Source of the DNA: Acidimicrobiales bacterium
GTDB taxonomy: Bacteria; Actinomycetota; Acidimicrobiia; Acidimicrobiales; Acidimicrobilacustridaceae
Direction of reading: 5' to 3'
Assembly: GCA_023264135.1 (NCBI GenBank)
Contig: JALQSZ010000100.1
Span: 1 to 5,866, forward strand
DNA length: 5,866 bases
The position numbers and the translations under genes were made by a program. This document shows positions 4,189 to 5,866 of this stretch, piece after piece (position 1 is the first letter of the stretch; the number at the start of each line of letters is the position of its first letter). The notes under the pieces were generated by a model that saw only the letters and a program-made list of their open reading frames with translations, was not told the DNA's origin and did no database searches.

Positions 4189-5866
4189 GTCTCTCGACAA
4201 CCTGATTTCACGGGTCCACTTGCAGTGGACCCGTGTGTCTGCGTGGACCCGATCCACCACGACAATTTGGCCGGAACTCCTTCTCACCGTTTTTGTCGGT
4301 GCGGTGGTTCTGTATGTCGTACGCAATATGTGGTTCTTTGGCGACGACTGGAACATGCTGATTTTCCGTCGTCAGCTCATGGAGAACGGTGAATGGTTCC
4401 GCTATCTCTTTGCGCCGCATAACGAGCATCTCTCGACGGTGGTCATTCTCGTCATGACCGGGCTCCAGTCGCTCTTTGGCGTTGGCTCGGCCGTGCCGTT
4501 TCTCGCGGTCGTGGTGATCGCCCACGTCGCCATCGTTTGGGTGATCCGATGTTTCTTGGTGCGCTTTGGTGTGCCGATGATTCCGCGAATGGTCGCAATT
4601 TTGTGGTTCGGGCTACTCGGGGCTGGCGCAGAAAACCTCGTGTGGCCGTTTCAGATGGCGTACATCGGTGCGCTCGCGCTCACGCTTTGGGGTTTGTATT
4701 TCGTCACGACTCCAGAGCCCAAACTTCGCACCGATATCGCCGCATGTCTGCTCTTTCTGGCAGGGCTCTTCACAGCCGGAACTGCGATTCCTGTTCTCAT
4801 CGTGTCGGTTGTCCTTGTCCTATGGAATCGCCGTTGGGGCCAGGCGCTTCGTGTGTTCGCTCTGCCCGTCGTCATTTACGTGGCGTGGTTCGTGTTCTAC
4901 GGAGCTTCCCGTCAGCCTGAACATCCTTCAGCACTCACCCAAGTCGTCCCGTATATGACTCGCGGAATCAGTTTCGGTCTGGACCAGATCGTGCAGTTCA
5001 GCGTTCTCGGATTTGTCGCAGGAGTGGTTGCACTCGTCGTCCTTGTGATGACTGATTGGGTGACGGGTCTGCATCGACAAACGCTCCTGACACTTGTCAG
5101 CGCGATCGCAGTGTTTTTCTTGATGGGTGGGCTTGGTCGAAGCTATTTCGGCGTCGAGCAATCCGAGGCCGTTCGCTATGTCTATGTGCTCGGAGCACTC
5201 GCCATTCCCTTGTTGATCGTTATCGGTTCGCGTGCGGTGACCTGGCGACCGCGTTTCGCCTACGTCGCATGGGGTTTTGTGCTGATTGCGATCGTCGGAA
5301 ATGTCGGAGCACTTATTGCATTCCGAAACGATCGGATTGCGCTCACAAACGATGCCAAGTGGAAGTTTGCTTCTGCAGTTGAGTATCTGGACGTCGCACA
5401 AGTCGCTGATGACGTTCGTCCCGAGCCCACGTACAACCCCGATGTGTCGATCAAGGGTCTTCGATTCCTTCGTGACCAAGGTCTTTGGTCGTCGAATGTT
5501 CATCTTTCCGAGGCAATGCAACTCGATGCCGCCGCGAGGTTTGGTCTTCGAACCGGCTTCGCGTCTAAGCCTCAAGGCCTTGACCTCGCCAATGCAACAA
5601 TCGTTTCCATCGAGGGAGCGACGGCATCAATTTCGGGCGAATGCACAGTTCTGCAGCCAACAGGCGCAACTCCGCAGGTTGTTCTGCAGCCGAAACCAGC
5701 CGCAACATTTTCCATCGACACCCACGGTGCACCTTCGATGTTGTATGTGCGATCACAGTCAGATCCCGAGCTGCACTCTGTTGCAATCGACACGGGCACC
5801 GCAGGGGCGACGGCACCTGTTTGGGTGATGACCTTCCCGCTCACTGGTCAACCAGTTCTGGTTCTG
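4172..5866 (+). CDS. Polytopic membrane protein, GT-C glycosyltransferase-like, 3' end cut by window edge
   Basis: The frame is open from 4172 to the right edge (565 residues, no stop). An N-terminal cytoplasmic arm with scattered Arg is followed by TM1 at about 36-52. Next come FGDDWN (about 56-61) and PHNEHLST (about 82-89), the place where GT-C enzymes such as PMT/ArnT relatives hold the catalytic acidic pair. About ten more hydrophobic segments follow, roughly at 89-105, 109-129, 138-153, 163-179, 189-216, 228-244, 277-295, 304-321, 337-353 and 362-384. From about 388 the chain is soluble, and beyond 470 it is beta-prone and Thr/Ala/Val-rich, likely extracytoplasmic. GT-C enzymes use polyprenyl-phosphate sugars on the outer face, which suits the upstream GT2. 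The start is uncertain. ATG 4172 overlaps the epimerase by 17 bp with a weak SD; TTG 4220 or GTG 4235 would shorten the arm without touching TM1. I do not recognise a named family beyond GT-C-like. Confidence 0.85.
   Translation, partial: MKDLSESLDNLISRVHLQWTRVSAWTRSTTTIWPELLLTVFVGAVVLYVVRNMWFFGDDWNMLIFRRQLMENGEWFRYLFAPHNEHLSTVVILVMTGLQSLFGVGSAVPFLAVVVIAHVAIVWVIRCFLVRFGVPMIPRMVAILWFGLLGAGAENLVWPFQMAYIGALALTLWGLYFVTTPEPKLRTDIAACLLFLAGLFTAGTAIPVLIVSVVLVLWNRRWGQALRVFALPVVIYVAWFVFYGASRQPEHPSALTQVVPYMTRGISFGLDQIVQFSVLGFVAGVVALVVLVMTDWVTGLHRQTLLTLVSAIAVFFLMGGLGRSYFGVEQSEAVRYVYVLGALAIPLLIVIGSRAVTWRPRFAYVAWGFVLIAIVGNVGALIAFRNDRIALTNDAKWKFASAVEYLDVAQVADDVRPEPTYNPDVSIKGLRFLRDQGLWSSNVHLSEAMQLDAAARFGLRTGFASKPQGLDLANATIVSIEGATASISGECTVLQPTGATPQVVLQPKPAATFSIDTHGAPSMLYVRSQSDPELHSVAIDTGTAGATAPVWVMTFPLTGQPVLVL
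4209..4235. repeat. Perfect 12-bp hairpin after the epimerase gene
   Basis: CACGGGTCCACT (4209-4220) and AGTGGACCCGTG (4224-4235) are exact reverse complements around the 3-nt loop TGC. The hairpin begins 21 nt after the epimerase stop. No U-run follows (TGTCTGCGTGG), so it is not a classic intrinsic terminator, though actinobacterial terminators can lack one. If the membrane-protein gene starts at 4172, the hairpin is coding. If it starts at GTG 4235, the start codon begins on the last base of the stem. It could attenuate transcription, process the mRNA or gate translation; none of these is shown by sequence alone. Confidence 0.75.

Noticed and set aside
4209..4235. Classic Rho-independent terminator
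   Set aside because: The stem is excellent but no T-run follows on the plus strand, so I list it as a hairpin of unknown role and not as a terminator.
4928..5575. Minus-strand open frame opposite the membrane protein
   Set aside because: The plus strand reads through as a continuous membrane protein, and the antisense product is charged, motif-free and without a supported start.
1..5866. CRISPR array, tRNA, rRNA or insertion-sequence elements
   Set aside because: I saw no regularly spaced repeats, no cloverleaf-like or rRNA sequence, and no transposase motifs or terminal inverted repeats.

Overview
This window is part of a cell-surface glycan (exopolysaccharide, capsule or O-antigen-like) locus. 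It holds six genes in two divergent units. The DNA is moderately GC-rich. Genes are packed with 4-bp start/stop overlaps (ATGA, TTGA, GTGA), use GTG and TTG starts freely, and one has a leaderless-type promoter. Together with the style of the coiled-coil and glycosyltransferase proteins, this suggests an actinobacterium, possibly Acidimicrobiia-like. That placement is inference from style, not from a marker gene.

Left unit (minus strand, 1042 down to 1): a 123-residue coiled-coil protein of unknown function overlaps by 4 bp the start of a family 2 glycosyltransferase, which runs off the left edge. Only its first 224 residues are visible.

Divergent intergenic region (1043-1217): it contains a likely leaderless -10 box for the minus unit, a weak -10 candidate for the plus unit, a 25-bp imperfect dyad, and a clear Shine-Dalgarno site for the first plus gene.

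Right unit (plus strand, 1218 to 5866): four overlapping genes. (1) A UDP-ManNAc/UDP-GlcNAc/UDP-Glc-type 6-dehydrogenase makes a nucleotide-linked uronic acid. (2) A small soluble GT2 resembles polyprenyl-phosphate sugar synthases. (3) An extended-SDR nucleotide-sugar epimerase/dehydratase remodels an activated sugar. (4) A large polytopic membrane protein has GT-C character: an acidic FGDDWN motif follows TM1, there are about 11 TM segments and a beta-rich C-terminal domain, and it is cut by the right edge.

A plausible reading is that the dehydrogenase and epimerase make an unusual activated sugar, the GT2 moves it to an undecaprenyl-phosphate-type carrier, and the GT-C protein uses that lipid-linked donor outside the membrane. 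The left-hand GT2 would build another part of the same glycan. The pathway order is inference; the family assignments rest on visible motifs.

Two RNA-level patterns stand out. The SD sequences of three consecutive plus-strand genes each lie beside a short perfect complement. A perfect 12-bp hairpin sits 21 nt past the epimerase stop, inside the probable start region of the membrane protein.
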